Notes under the pieces: model-generated
Databases searched by the model: none
What the model was told of the DNA's origin: nothing
What the model saw: only the letters and a program-made list of their open reading frames with translations
Made by a program: the position numbers and the translations under genes
Part shown: positions 40,901 to 50,600 of the stretch, piece by piece
Layout: each line of letters starts with the position of its first letter
Numbering within the stretch: the first letter of the stretch is position 1
Source of the DNA: Dipylidium caninum
Lineage: Eukaryota > Platyhelminthes > Cestoda > Cyclophyllidea > Dipylidiidae
NCBI GenBank assembly: GCA_017562135.1
Contig: QEYB01000715.1
Location: forward strand, 868,001 to 932,000
Reading direction: 5' to 3'
Length of the DNA: 64,000 nucleotides

Positions 40901-41020
40901 AGGTGTGTAAATACCATTCCCATTTGTTTGTGATGCTACCGTTGAGCAGGCTGCCCTCCCGAGGAGCCACAATGCCAGTCCGATGAGCACCGCACGTTGG
41001 ATCGCTGGGTATGGGACCAT
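37979..41020 (-). CDS. secreted LDL-receptor class A protein, prohormone-4-like (IDLSRF-like precursor family)
   Basis: Predicted secreted protein of 183 residues. Four exons in transcript order: 41020-40940, 40394-40247, 39400-39287, 38187-37979 (stop 37981-37979); all phases agree. Exon 1 is a signal peptide with the core AVLIGLALWLL and a likely cut near AAC-ST. Exon 2 is one LDLa module with six cysteines (EC, WPC, FC, IC, DC, MC) and calcium ligands CDGELDCPDGYDED. Exons 3 and 4 form a helical C-terminal region (RPPAEYLVRFIQRYQ; SPTIADYARWANLSEK; FNRIVNSGFVD). As I remember them, insect prohormone-4 precursors share the single LDLa ending DCPDGYDED..LCTA, followed by RPP and the C-terminal TGF/SGFxD ending. 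No IDLSRF peptide is evident after the signal peptide. A neuropeptide role is inference. A pyrimidine-rich acceptor lies 14 nt before the ATG. Confidence 0.72.
40465..40483 (+). repeat. (AAT)n microsatellite
   Basis: Six consecutive AAT units in the intron between the signal-peptide exon and the LDLa exon of the secreted protein gene. Confidence 0.85.
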
Positions 41021-43592
41021 ATCTGGAATCAGCGCTAGGGAAGAGGAGAAAAGTGTGAGGGAGAAGAGGGTCGCTCCTCAGCCATCTCCTCCGCTTCGCC
41101 CACATCTGAGCGTCTTGCGAGACTATTTTCTAGTTAGGATGGGGACGATATGGCGGTAGGTTTTAGTCCTAGCAAATATGAATCTTTCCTTAAAACTCGC
41201 ATAAACACATAAGTAACAACGGATCGCTTTCAGTGATCACATTAAAATAACCCATTGCGTCCTACCCACAATGGTAGAAGCCAACCTTCCGTCAGGGTCT
41301 TCCTGTGGCACTCAGGCCCGAGGTCTGCACAACGCAAACTCGCGTCTACACCGGACTGAGCCAATCAGACCGAAGCTTCCTCCGCTCCGCACGGCGTGGG
41401 GCGTGTACTCGTGCACCACCGGCCTCGTCTCCCTCCTCGCCCCATGCCGATTAGCTGCAGGCGGTCGTGTTCCAGCGCTGGTGAGGAGTTGTGGGCGGCG
41501 TGTAAGCGTTGCAGCCTCACTGCCTTGTTTTCGTCCACCTACGCAATGCACGTCCGCTGCGATCCTGACGACGTCAGGAGGAGGCACGCAGTGAACACGG
41601 TGTGCCGATGCCACCAGTTCCTCTACCTCCTTTCAAATTAACAAATTGAATCACGTCTCTTTGAACTGTGTGGAGGGTTTTGAAAACAGGCTCAGTTACT
41701 AAGTCGGAAAAAATTTTCCACTGTGCTCGTGGTTACCACAGTCGCCATCCCGTTCGTGGCACGCCTCAAGGAGTTTTGCCGACAGTGCAAATCTGTCACT
41801 GTTATGTCGAGGTGCTACAAGGTGATGCAACCAGGAGAGGAGGCAATGAATCCATTTTTAGGGCAGATACTCTTAACCGCATTCAGTACTTGTTAAAGTT
41901 CCATTTTGTTTCATCACAGAGGGATGCCCAGTGGTGGTTATTTGTCAATACTTACGACACGGGAGTTCCTTCACATTGCGTTTGTATTTCTGGAAATTGT
42001 CAACTGTATTCAAGGCCGGTTGACGAGCATAAATTCCTAATCAGTCTCTTGTGCTCGAGAAGAAACTTGGTGGGAACTCTTAACGTATCCAGCCTCGTCC
42101 CTAAATTTTCTGCGAGCCAACACGGACGAATATTGTGGAGGAGACACAACTGTCATGTGTTCGTAAGAATCATTCCCTACGATGAGAGAATCATCAGTGA
42201 ACAATAGTCCTTTCCACAATGGTAATATGTCGACCCTTCGGTTTGCACGTCTGGTATCGGATTTTGGAGATCAACCTAGTACCATAGGGGTGTGGCTAAA
42301 TGAGCACCCTAATGAAATTGGCAAAGCATTTTCGGAAGTAAATGTGACGTTCGGGAGAGAATACCTAACCCTCCCCGTTCTCATCCCGCCTCATTCCACT
42401 TAGGCTGCCCTCTAGGTAAATGGGACGATGGAACACAAGGAGCGAATAGTTCGTCCACAATTACTCCATTCACAGACCTAATTTTTGTCTGTTTTGGATC
42501 TTGAGGAGCAAATATGATGGGACAGGTTCTTAGACACCACCACTGCAAACGCCTATTTCCCCCACATTAACAGCCACGAGGGCTAACTTAATTTTCGAAA
42601 GATAAAGTGTGGGAGAAGGAGTAAGAACTGAAGCAATAATCATAAGGCTTATAATTTGTAGTATCACATCCAATTACCGATGCAATTAAAGCATTGATAA
42701 TCTCAGTAAGTAATCTTAGTAAGTTACTAATTACTCGTGAAGAGGCCAAATCGACAACCCTCCAATTGCGAGCCATCCGCAAGGCGGATGTGTAAGACAG
42801 AACTCAACGAACGCGCCATAGTTCCACGCGCTACTTATTCCACAACTTCGAGATAGCGTTAAATGATGTTGAATAAAACTAGACTGCAACGCTTAAGAAT
42901 AAACGTGATTGAGGCACAGATCATACCTTTACTGTATCATTGAATCACTTCGAGTGAACCTGAATTTTACGTCCATAAGCGGCAGCGTTAAGCCGATATC
43001 TACATAAAACGTTATATATCCTCATTGTTAATCTACTATACTCGAAAATTATTCATTATTATTGTTGTGCGAACTGCCGTATCGTAGTGCTCGGGCCATA
43101 AAAATTTATAATTTCCATGTGTCAACACTCAAGTCGACGTAAAAAGAAGACATGCTCGAAGTCAACTCCATTGGGACGTCAGCACCCTTTTAAAAAAGAA
43201 AAATGCACCGATTTTCAAGTATGCAAAAATGACGACAAATAAGAGGCATCACATTGAAGAAAATGGATATAAAGGAAATCATGCAAAGTTAATGATGAGT
43301 GGCGCAGCCCAAAATAAAACTCTGCTAGAGATGCGGGAATCGAAAGAGCAACTCAGCAACTGGGTTTGATGGCGTGCTTTTAATATTGTTGTGCAAAATC
43401 AAATGTAAAAATTAAGCTATGTTAAGTTTCAATAATTATTATACACTAATAACTGATATTCGATTGTTGAAAATTATTAATATTAGTGCATTGTTTGAAC
43501 TAACGGGATTTGATATCCTTGTGTCTGACGCGCCGCGCAGTGCAATCTTTCGAGATGGCAGGGTCCTAATAATTTCGTTTACAATACTATAG
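41021..43592. other. region between secreted LDLa gene and NME7
   Basis: About 2.6 kb between two divergently transcribed genes, so it should contain both promoters. One frame of 179 codons (listed separately) is present. The part after 42.6 kb is AT-rich with no recognisable coding sequence. Confidence 0.45.
41668..42207 (+). CDS. uncharacterised open reading frame, 179 codons
   Basis: An uninterrupted plus-strand frame, longer than most chance frames in this window's non-coding DNA. I do not recognise it. It has no signal peptide, obvious domain or repeat, is Arg- and His-rich with scattered cysteines, and the opposite strand has only a shorter frame here. There is no splice or polyadenylation context that favours expression. 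It may well be chance. Confidence 0.15.
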   Translation: MWRVLKTGSVTKSEKIFHCARGYHSRHPVRGTPQGVLPTVQICHCYVEVLQGDATRRGGNESIFRADTLNRIQYLLKFHFVSSQRDAQWWLFVNTYDTGVPSHCVCISGNCQLYSRPVDEHKFLISLLCSRRNLVGTLNVSSLVPKFSASQHGRILWRRHNCHVFVRIIPYDERIISEQ

Positions 43593-43593
43593 A
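43571..43593 (+). promoter_or_regulatory. candidate spliced-leader trans-splice acceptor of NME7
   Basis: A T-rich stretch (AATTTCGTTTACAATACTATAG) ends in AG at 43591-43592, immediately followed by AACGAGTCCGTT. In the NME7 frame the TAG of this acceptor is a stop codon, so the exon really begins here. The following codons read NESVTYSFIVEWF, matching NME7 from residue 2 onward. Flatworm spliced leaders are known to end in AUG, so joining one here would give Met-Asn-Glu-Ser in frame. A short cis-spliced 5' exon ending in ATG is the alternative. Confidence 0.55.
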
Positions 43594-45311
43594 ACGAGTC
43601 CGTTACCTATTCGTTCATTGTCGAATGGTTCAACGATGCGTCTGGCCAAATTAAAAGCTACAAACTTAATTTTTTTCCTTACGACAATTCGCTGGAAATG
43701 GTATTAATACTCCTACTGATAAACATAGAATTAGCATGACATTAAGTACAATCGACTTTTCTTAAGAAGAATAAGACAGCCCAACATTTGTCTGTCGGAC
43801 TTATATATTGGTAGCACTATTAACGTACTCTCGCGTCAATTGTGTATCTCCAATTTGCTGATGAATTCACTGCCAAGTCGCTATGTGGGAATTCTGAAAG
43901 GTGAGTTTGCTACGTTCCATATTCATGTAAAAGATGCATCTGTATTATTTCGCCCTCTGGGTTGTGTAATGCTGGAAGGCATATAGGGTGCCTTGAAGCC
44001 AAAGGATTTAAGATTATTCGTCTTAAGATATTATATCTGGACAATATGGAGGTACGGAAATATTTCGCTGATGTTTGTGATTGCAAACACTTAGAGTGAG
44101 TTATTACTGTTCTATCTTCGCTGTGTTTATTTTTCACTGAATTTTTCTATTTTTAACTGTGCAGTAAATTGGCAAGTATTTTGTCTGGCGGCGGTTTAGC
44201 TGCAGTTGAACTGATGCTTCGCGATGCAAACAATTTGCTTAAGGAAACTATTTATGGTTCCGCAATTGGCGAATTTGACATTTTTGCGAACACTGACTTA
44301 TTCATACCGACTCTGATTCCCGATGTCGCTGCAAAACTAGCACATATGTTGTTTTCTCACCAAATAAACTCTCTTACTCATAAGATCTTAGATATCAAAG
44401 ATTGTACATGTGCAGTTATTAAGCCACATGCTGTTAAAAGTGGTGAGTTAATTCATAGCATTTATCAAGAAATCTTGTATACTTTCATTTGAATAAATTC
44501 GAAAAAAGATTATTGTATGTGATTTCTGCCGCTTGCTTAGTCGAATTTTTATCTTAAAATAATATCTGTCTATCCATTTTTAACACCTGTCATTACCCTT
44601 ATAGGTTTAGTTGGCCCCATTTGGGAAACCATTCAATCAAATAACTTTTGCGTTGTGGCAGCTCAGGTCTTCCGCCTCTCTAGCGTGGATGCAAGCGAAT
44701 TCTTGGAGGTATACAAGGGCGTGCTAGCTGAATACTCAGAACTTATCAGCGAATTTTCCTCGGGACCGTGTGTGGCTCTGCAGATCACGCAGGCCAATCA
44801 GAATTCTGAAACTTCACGTCTTCCAAATGACCCTGCGTCCGTTCAACAGCGATTTCGTGAATTGGCGGGACCAATGGATCCTGTTAGTTCAACTGTGCTC
44901 GTTATTTTATACTCTTGTCTCTTATGAGACATCGAGTTTTGCTAAATTCGAGGCCACAGTACATTTCCATATACACCTTGATGCGGAGTCGTTTTTTAGA
45001 AAAACCAACAGATTTAAGTTAAATCTCATTCTGCTTTTCTCTCGTGTAGAATATAGCCCGCTACCTCAAGCCCGATACTATTCGTGCTAAGTTCGGAGTG
45101 AGTTTAGTCAAAAACGCACTCCACTGTACAGATTTACCGGACGACGTTCCCCTAGAGGTAATCCTTCACCAGTGCTTCCCATTTGATCTGTTCTAAATGC
45201 CGATAAAAACGTATCCCTTAATGTTGCGCATGAAACAGTTTTCACATACCATGATAATTAATGCTGTCTGCCTTGTAGATCGACTTCTTTTTTCGACTAC
45301 TCAACAAATAA
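43593..45311 (+). CDS. NME7: NME7-like nucleoside diphosphate kinase family member 7 (DM10 + two NDK domains)
   Basis: Microtubule/cilium-associated NDK family protein. Exons: 43593-43700, 43735-43841, 43934-44095, 44165-44442, 44605-44882, 45050-45157, 45279-45311. They total 1074 nt (357 residues plus the initiator Met) with every phase consistent; human NME7 is about 376. The DM10 domain covers the first two exons (SFIVEWFNDASGQIKSYKL; YNRLFLRRIRQPNICLSDLY). The first NDK domain is degenerate: KPDA is replaced by SPSG and the NxxH active-site motif is not visible. The second keeps IKPHAV, EVYKGVLAEYSELI, SGPCVAL, the catalytic histidine in NALHCTD and the ending EIDFFFRLLNK, so only it should be catalytic. 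No ATG precedes the first codons in frame (see the acceptor entry). The donor at 43842 keeps the frame but shortens the linker between DM10 and NDK1. The gene faces GTF2F2 tail to tail. Confidence 0.9.
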
Positions 45312-45312
45312 A
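45307..45312 (+). terminator. AATAAA overlapping the NME7 stop codon
   Basis: The hexamer AATAAA contains the TAA stop (45309-45311). If it is the used polyadenylation signal, the 3' untranslated region would be only about 10-30 nt. The neighbouring gene's stop codon lies 325 bp away on the other strand. Confidence 0.5.
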
Positions 45313-45635
45313 ACGCAATTCCTACCACAGGGTAAAGTTCCGACCTAGACGCAGTTGAAATCACACTTCTTCTCTAACCTCGCCGATATCAACAGCTTCG
45401 TGATTTGCAGCACATTACTAAGAACATCAGTCAAATCGGTAAAACACAACACACTTTCCAGACGGTTCAGAACTCTTCTTACCGAAAAAATAAGTAAAAG
45501 CAACCTGGTTATCTGTTTTTTTGTTTGCAAAAGCGTGGGGTGAGACCGATGTGGTAGCAACAATTCATTTAATTACGACCGAAAAATTTTTACAGGATTA
45601 AATGAACTTCGGTGTATAAGTCGATGCTTTTGTTG
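45312..45635. other. short convergent spacer between NME7 and GTF2F2
   Basis: This 324 bp spacer separates two converging stop codons. It has no recognised coding sequence and must accommodate both transcript ends. Confidence 0.6.
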
Positions 45636-47171
45636 TCAAACCTTTGATTCTCCCTTAGGTGTATAGTGACGATATTCCGGTTTCAATTCCCACATGTTTT
45701 GATGGGGCGGTCTCGAGTTGAAAACTGCGATTTCTTTCAATATCTCCGTCAAATATGTCTAGGAAAAATAAAAACACTGAATAATATTGACGAGAAGATC
45801 AAGATGGGGAAATGCGATTTACTCACAACAGGCTGTTTCGTTAGAAGGATAAGGTCTTTAAAGGCATAGTACTGGTGCTTTTCAAAAGCCTTAAAGAGGT
45901 CCTGTAATACGTCTTCACGTTCTCGACGGAGATTCTTCCCTTCGCGCCTTTTTCGAGCTTCGTATTCAATCTAAAGATAAAAACAGTAACCCAATTGTCA
46001 AATTCTGAAATGCATCAACTAATGCATCGGTGAATTTGACCGACCCCCCATAGCAATTTGTTTAGGAATTATAAATTTCATAAAGACTGATATATTAAAA
46101 AATGAAGGCAGCGTTCTTCCCATTACAAACTTACGTTAAATGCGTGGTTTGCAACAGGCAGATGAGTTTGGACTGGCTTGTCCAAAACACAAACTTCATG
46201 CCTGGCCCGATTTTTTGCTTTCAACTACAATACATAAATAGAGTCTTAGAGGAATTTTTAATAAAAAGCAAAAAATAAGACCGGGGAAAGTGACAACGGT
46301 AGAAAGGAAGGATATAAATTAATAATAAAACCTGATAAAATTAATCGACAAACGATGAAAAAGTTCAGCCACTAATGTCAATAATAAGGACGAAAATTCC
46401 GCATAAAAGTGGATAAAAAGATGTAAAAAGATAAAACCAAGATCATTAAATAGAAAGGCAAAAAAAGTGAATATACAGACCTGTAATGCCTTTAATTTCA
46501 TATAATTTGCGTTAGGAGGCGGTTGGCATTCGGCTCGGCTATTGACGCGTCCAAATAAGGAATAACGTTTCCCAGGTCGACGTTGTGCAGATGAAACAGA
46601 AGACCCTGATTCAGTTAATGTAGAAGGTGCTAGGGAATCTTCCTCACAAAGAATCACTAGTTCCTGACCCATCATCGTTAAAGAACCCCGTGAAGGCCCA
46701 CTGCGGTTCCTGTCGGTTGGTGGATTGCATGATGACGGGGTTTGAATCAAAAATTGGTGTTCCTTGAGCAGATTTAGAAAAAACACATAGCCAGCAAATG
46801 GAAGTGCCTCGAAACCAGTAAAAGAGTTGCTGGTAAAACATACAAATATAATAGACCTAAAGATATTAAGGATAACAAAGTACTTTAGGAATAAGTTCCC
46901 TGTTTTCTCCGGCATCCGCTAATAAAGCATCGTCGGTGACAAGACGGACATCCGATCTTTGTTTTTGATCTTTATTGCCAGGTCCGCTATCTACAGCAGA
47001 TATGACGACCTTTCCCACTACGCGATCCGAATTAGATTTTAACCATAGGTCTGCCAAGTAATTGGGGACTTTGACTAGCCAAACACCATCTTTTGCTCTA
47101 CTGGTATCAACCGGATGAAGAGCGTGAGCCTCAAACAATCCATCAACTGAACCAGAGCCGGACGCCGACAT
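45636..47171 (-). CDS. GTF2F2: TFIIF beta subunit (RAP30)
   Basis: General RNA polymerase II initiation factor subunit that recruits polymerase to the promoter complex with TFIIF alpha. Exons in transcript order: 47171-46884, 46762-46481, 46224-46135, 45970-45827, 45758-45636. They total 927 nt (308 residues) with phases consistent. The N-terminal dimerisation domain shows GVWLVKVPNYLADLW and VVGKVVIS. The middle has EHQFLIQT and RAECQPPPNANYMKLKALQ. The linker is PVANHAFN then IEYEARKRR. The C-terminal winged helix reads LFKAFEKHQYYAFKDLILLTKQPV, then TYLTEILKEI and MWELKPEYRHYTP. I chose the Met beginning MSASGSGS because an upstream in-frame Met at 47243 would add 24 unconserved residues. 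The protein is longer than human RAP30 (249), mostly through an acidic, Ser-rich insert in exons 1 and 2. Confidence 0.94.
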
Positions 47172-47678
47172 CGCAGTGTGCACACGACACGGCGGAACGC
47201 TTCCGCACCAACCACTAACAGAAGCGCGGGGGTAGCACACCATTTTGCAGCACTTGCGAAAATGTCTTCAAGCCAATGACGTGCGCGTTCATCACATAAG
47301 GCATAAATTCAAAAAATTTTTTAAAACCATATTATATTGCTGCAAAATTAATATACAAAATAAATAAGTATCATTTTGAGGGTAATAAGACGCAGTTTTT
47401 TGGGGTGTTTTTCCTACGCTTTTATTTAACGTTATCTTTTGTTCTATATTTATGACCTTACTTGTTGTTTGTTACGATGGATCCGTGTCTACCGATTTAA
47501 AGTATCCCAGCACCGCCTGGAAGTTGGCTCTGGCGGTCGCGTCACCGAAGTCTGTACGAGTTATACCTGTCCGTCACATTTTCCTTCTTGCGTCTACGAC
47601 TTTTTCGTTGTGTATTGCCCATTTGTTTAAACACTGAATATATTGGGTATCCGCAGTATATAAATATACTGCGTTATC
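47172..47678. promoter_or_regulatory. divergent promoter region between GTF2F2 and EXOC2
   Basis: About 0.5 kb of AT-rich DNA between two start codons pointing away from each other. It must contain both promoters and 5' untranslated regions. No TATA box can be assigned with confidence. Bidirectional use is inferred from spacing only. Confidence 0.5.
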
Positions 47679-50600
47679 ATGTCAACATCTGGGCCACCTG
47701 CGCAAGTAACTGGTATCTCTCCAGTCGAAGGTGTCCCCGGCACAAAACTGACTCTCCGGGGAGAACATTTTGGTCAATCCGCTCTTGACCTTACACATGT
47801 TTTCGTCGGTGGTATCGATGTCTCGCCGAGCGTACGATGGTTTTCTTCTCGAAAGCTATCTGTCATCACTCCGCTAGGAACCGGAGAATTGGAAATTGTT
47901 GTGGTCACTAAGTCAGGCGGCATTGGGACTTCAGAACTTACGTATATCCAGAACATGGGTCAGAAAATAGGTGGGAATTCACTCTACTGGACGTTTAATA
48001 TTATTGTGACCCTTTTGAATTCAATATTTCCTTCTTGGCGGGTTTATTTTGAGGTGTGTTTATTATTTATATATACAAACTGTGGTCGAGTCTTCTCACC
48101 GATTTCTGTATTCAAATTTGCTTCTTTAGACGTAATATGTTATTATTTTCTTATACTAGTGAAAATTTATTTAGCTGCTGTTCCGAATCGGATGTTTTTG
48201 CGATATTTTGTTCATAGGACCCCAAGAGCAGGTCAGTTACTGGCCTGAAGATGAACGCAGACGCTGTCCAGCGATTATCGAACGTGGCGGCGGAGTGAGA
48301 CAGGAGGGTGTGGCCGACGTGATTGATGCCTCGCTCTCGATAACTGGCCTTCCAGCCGCTGAACTCTCTCGTCTTGGTGTTCCTCTCTCAGACAGCGCTC
48401 TCATGAAAATCTACCCGTGTATGTTCGCTCACGCTTGTTCTTAATTTTTCTATTGCAGCGCTGCTCTACCACGAATGATGTTCGTCTATTTGTTAAACAA
48501 ATTGTTTCTGATAGTCCGAGCATTCTTTTACTGTTGTGTTCCCAAGTTGAGCAACTCACACTTCAATTGTCATTTTTCGTTGTTTTCTATAGTTCTCAGT
48601 ATTCCCAGCACTACATGTTTTCAAAAGCCTCGTTATTCGTAACAGTAATACATGACCCATATTTCTTATTAACTCGGGAGTTATCTTTCTTTGAGAACAC
48701 AAGGCCTTATTTAATACTTTGAGTCTTAAAAGCTATTGGAAGCAATAAGCGTTGTTAATTTTTACTACATGGACCTCGGTGGTCTTTTTATCGAAGCTAT
48801 TGCACTTTATCCCTTTCAGGTACCGGGAATGTATTGGTCTGAGCCGGATTTTGATCCAATGTTATTCCTCCTCAAGTACTACAAAAATGCTAGGTTTGTA
48901 AAATATCACATTATTAGCATACTTAACATCAGCTCAGTGTGTTACAATGTCTTTCCGTTTTATCGTTTTTTACCTTAACTAATGTGTTTAATTCTGAGAA
49001 GGACAATGTATTTCTTTTTCTTTGTACATCTCGAAATCGCAATGATTTCTATAGCCTTTCATACGAGAAGTTATTGCGTTTCTCGATTGGTCTTCTATAG
49101 CTCTTTCTCAGTGGAAGTTTTTGTATTCTAGTTTCGAGGACTTGGTGATGACTCGTAACTACTTTAGTCGTAACATTTCGGCTTCTGGCTGCCATGAATC
49201 GAGCAATGTCATCAAGAATAATCTTTATCTCATTTTCCGGTGCCTTGAGGGCCTTGAAGGTAGCTATTGCCATTCGAAATAAGTTAAGCAGTATTAATTG
49301 CTTAAACGTCTGAAAACGTCTCTATTACAGATTTACGAAGCGAAATGAAAAGGTCTAATGTTCCAGGCAATTATGAATACAATGCAAGTGGTGAGAGTTG
49401 ATTGGGTTCTTACTCTTGTAAACCGTATCTTTTTACCCGGACGCTGAGTAAGCATCTGGCATTGAGGGTCATTCTTTTGTGTCCGTCTTAAATCTTACAC
49501 TTGTTTCAACTCCCACTTTCCACCTGATTTCTTTTAACCTTGCTTAAACACTATTTTCATTGTTATCTTCACTCTTTAATCGTTATCTCTTTTTTAGGGC
49601 AGAAAACTAGATCCAAAGTCAAGGAGGGTACTGTGGAAACGCGTCTGGAGAAAAAGCTCACCGGTAGGATGACTTGCACTTAGCGCATTAGTGTTGCATA
49701 TCCATAAGGTCATTCTCATAAATCTATTCCTTTATTCCAACAACTTAGCGCGGAAATCTATTCTTCACGGGCATCATTTTGATGATCATTTGAGTTTGAA
49801 TCTTCTTAGACTCATGGAACCAAGGTAATGACCTGTTTAAGGACGTCTTACGCTGTCGTGAAGCCGCCAACTCAGCGCGTAATGTTCTCAGCATCATGGA
49901 ACGCTTCAGTTTCCTCTTTCGCCTCCCTGAGTCAATTCGCAAAACGATCAAGCAGGCACGTACTACTGACTGCGCATCAGTACAAATTTTTTCTCTTGTC
50001 TCATGTTTTTTGGCTATTACAGGGTGAATATAGCCTAGCGATAAACGACTACAAAAGAGCCAAGGCCCTTTTTACAACCTCAGGTTGTGGGGCTTTCCGG
50101 CGAGGTGAGGCATCACTTCGTTTTTTCTATTGTGAACTCAGGAATCACGATTCACTCTCTTATATCCAGTCTTCGAGGAGATCGAGACTGTTGTGGCTCA
50201 GTTTCGCGACACACTAAAGGCTGAACTCCTCCAAGTTCCCATCAATGTTGACGAAGCGATGAAGAGAATCAAGTATCTAGCCTTAACCATTTTTTACGTT
50301 AATTCTCTCAGAAGTCCCATCCTCAGGTTCTTAAGTCATTTGTCTACCAAAGATCTTGACGTACACTACCTAGAGTATTACAAATGTTACCACTCTCAAC
50401 TATTCCTTTATCTCCAAGGACACACTAATATTCCCTTCCTGAAGTTGTTTTATACGGTGTACTGATTTGCTTACTCTACCTTGGTAAGAATTTTCCACCG
50501 TTTTCTTTCTGCAGATACCTTGAACAACTGGATGTAGACTACGACCCTTATGTGCTTTGCATCGAGACCTTTAAAAACTGGCTCTTTGAACAAATTCGAA

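Noticed and set aside
43901..43933. 33-nt intron in NME7 with donor GTGAGT
   Set aside because: The donor looks good, but joining 43900 to 43934 puts the first NDK domain out of frame and hits a stop. Donor 43842 keeps the frame through the whole remaining gene.
48820..48893. EXOC2 exon starting after CCCTTTCAG
   Set aside because: This is a better-looking acceptor than 48797, but it is out of phase with the preceding exon ending at 48418. It is kept only as an alternative start if an unseen small exon lies between.
49749..49808. Alternative EXOC2 exon beginning after CAACTTAG
   Set aside because: It is open and in phase, but starting at 49810 reads into the conserved DLFKDVLRCREAANSARN frame, whereas the alternative runs out of that frame.
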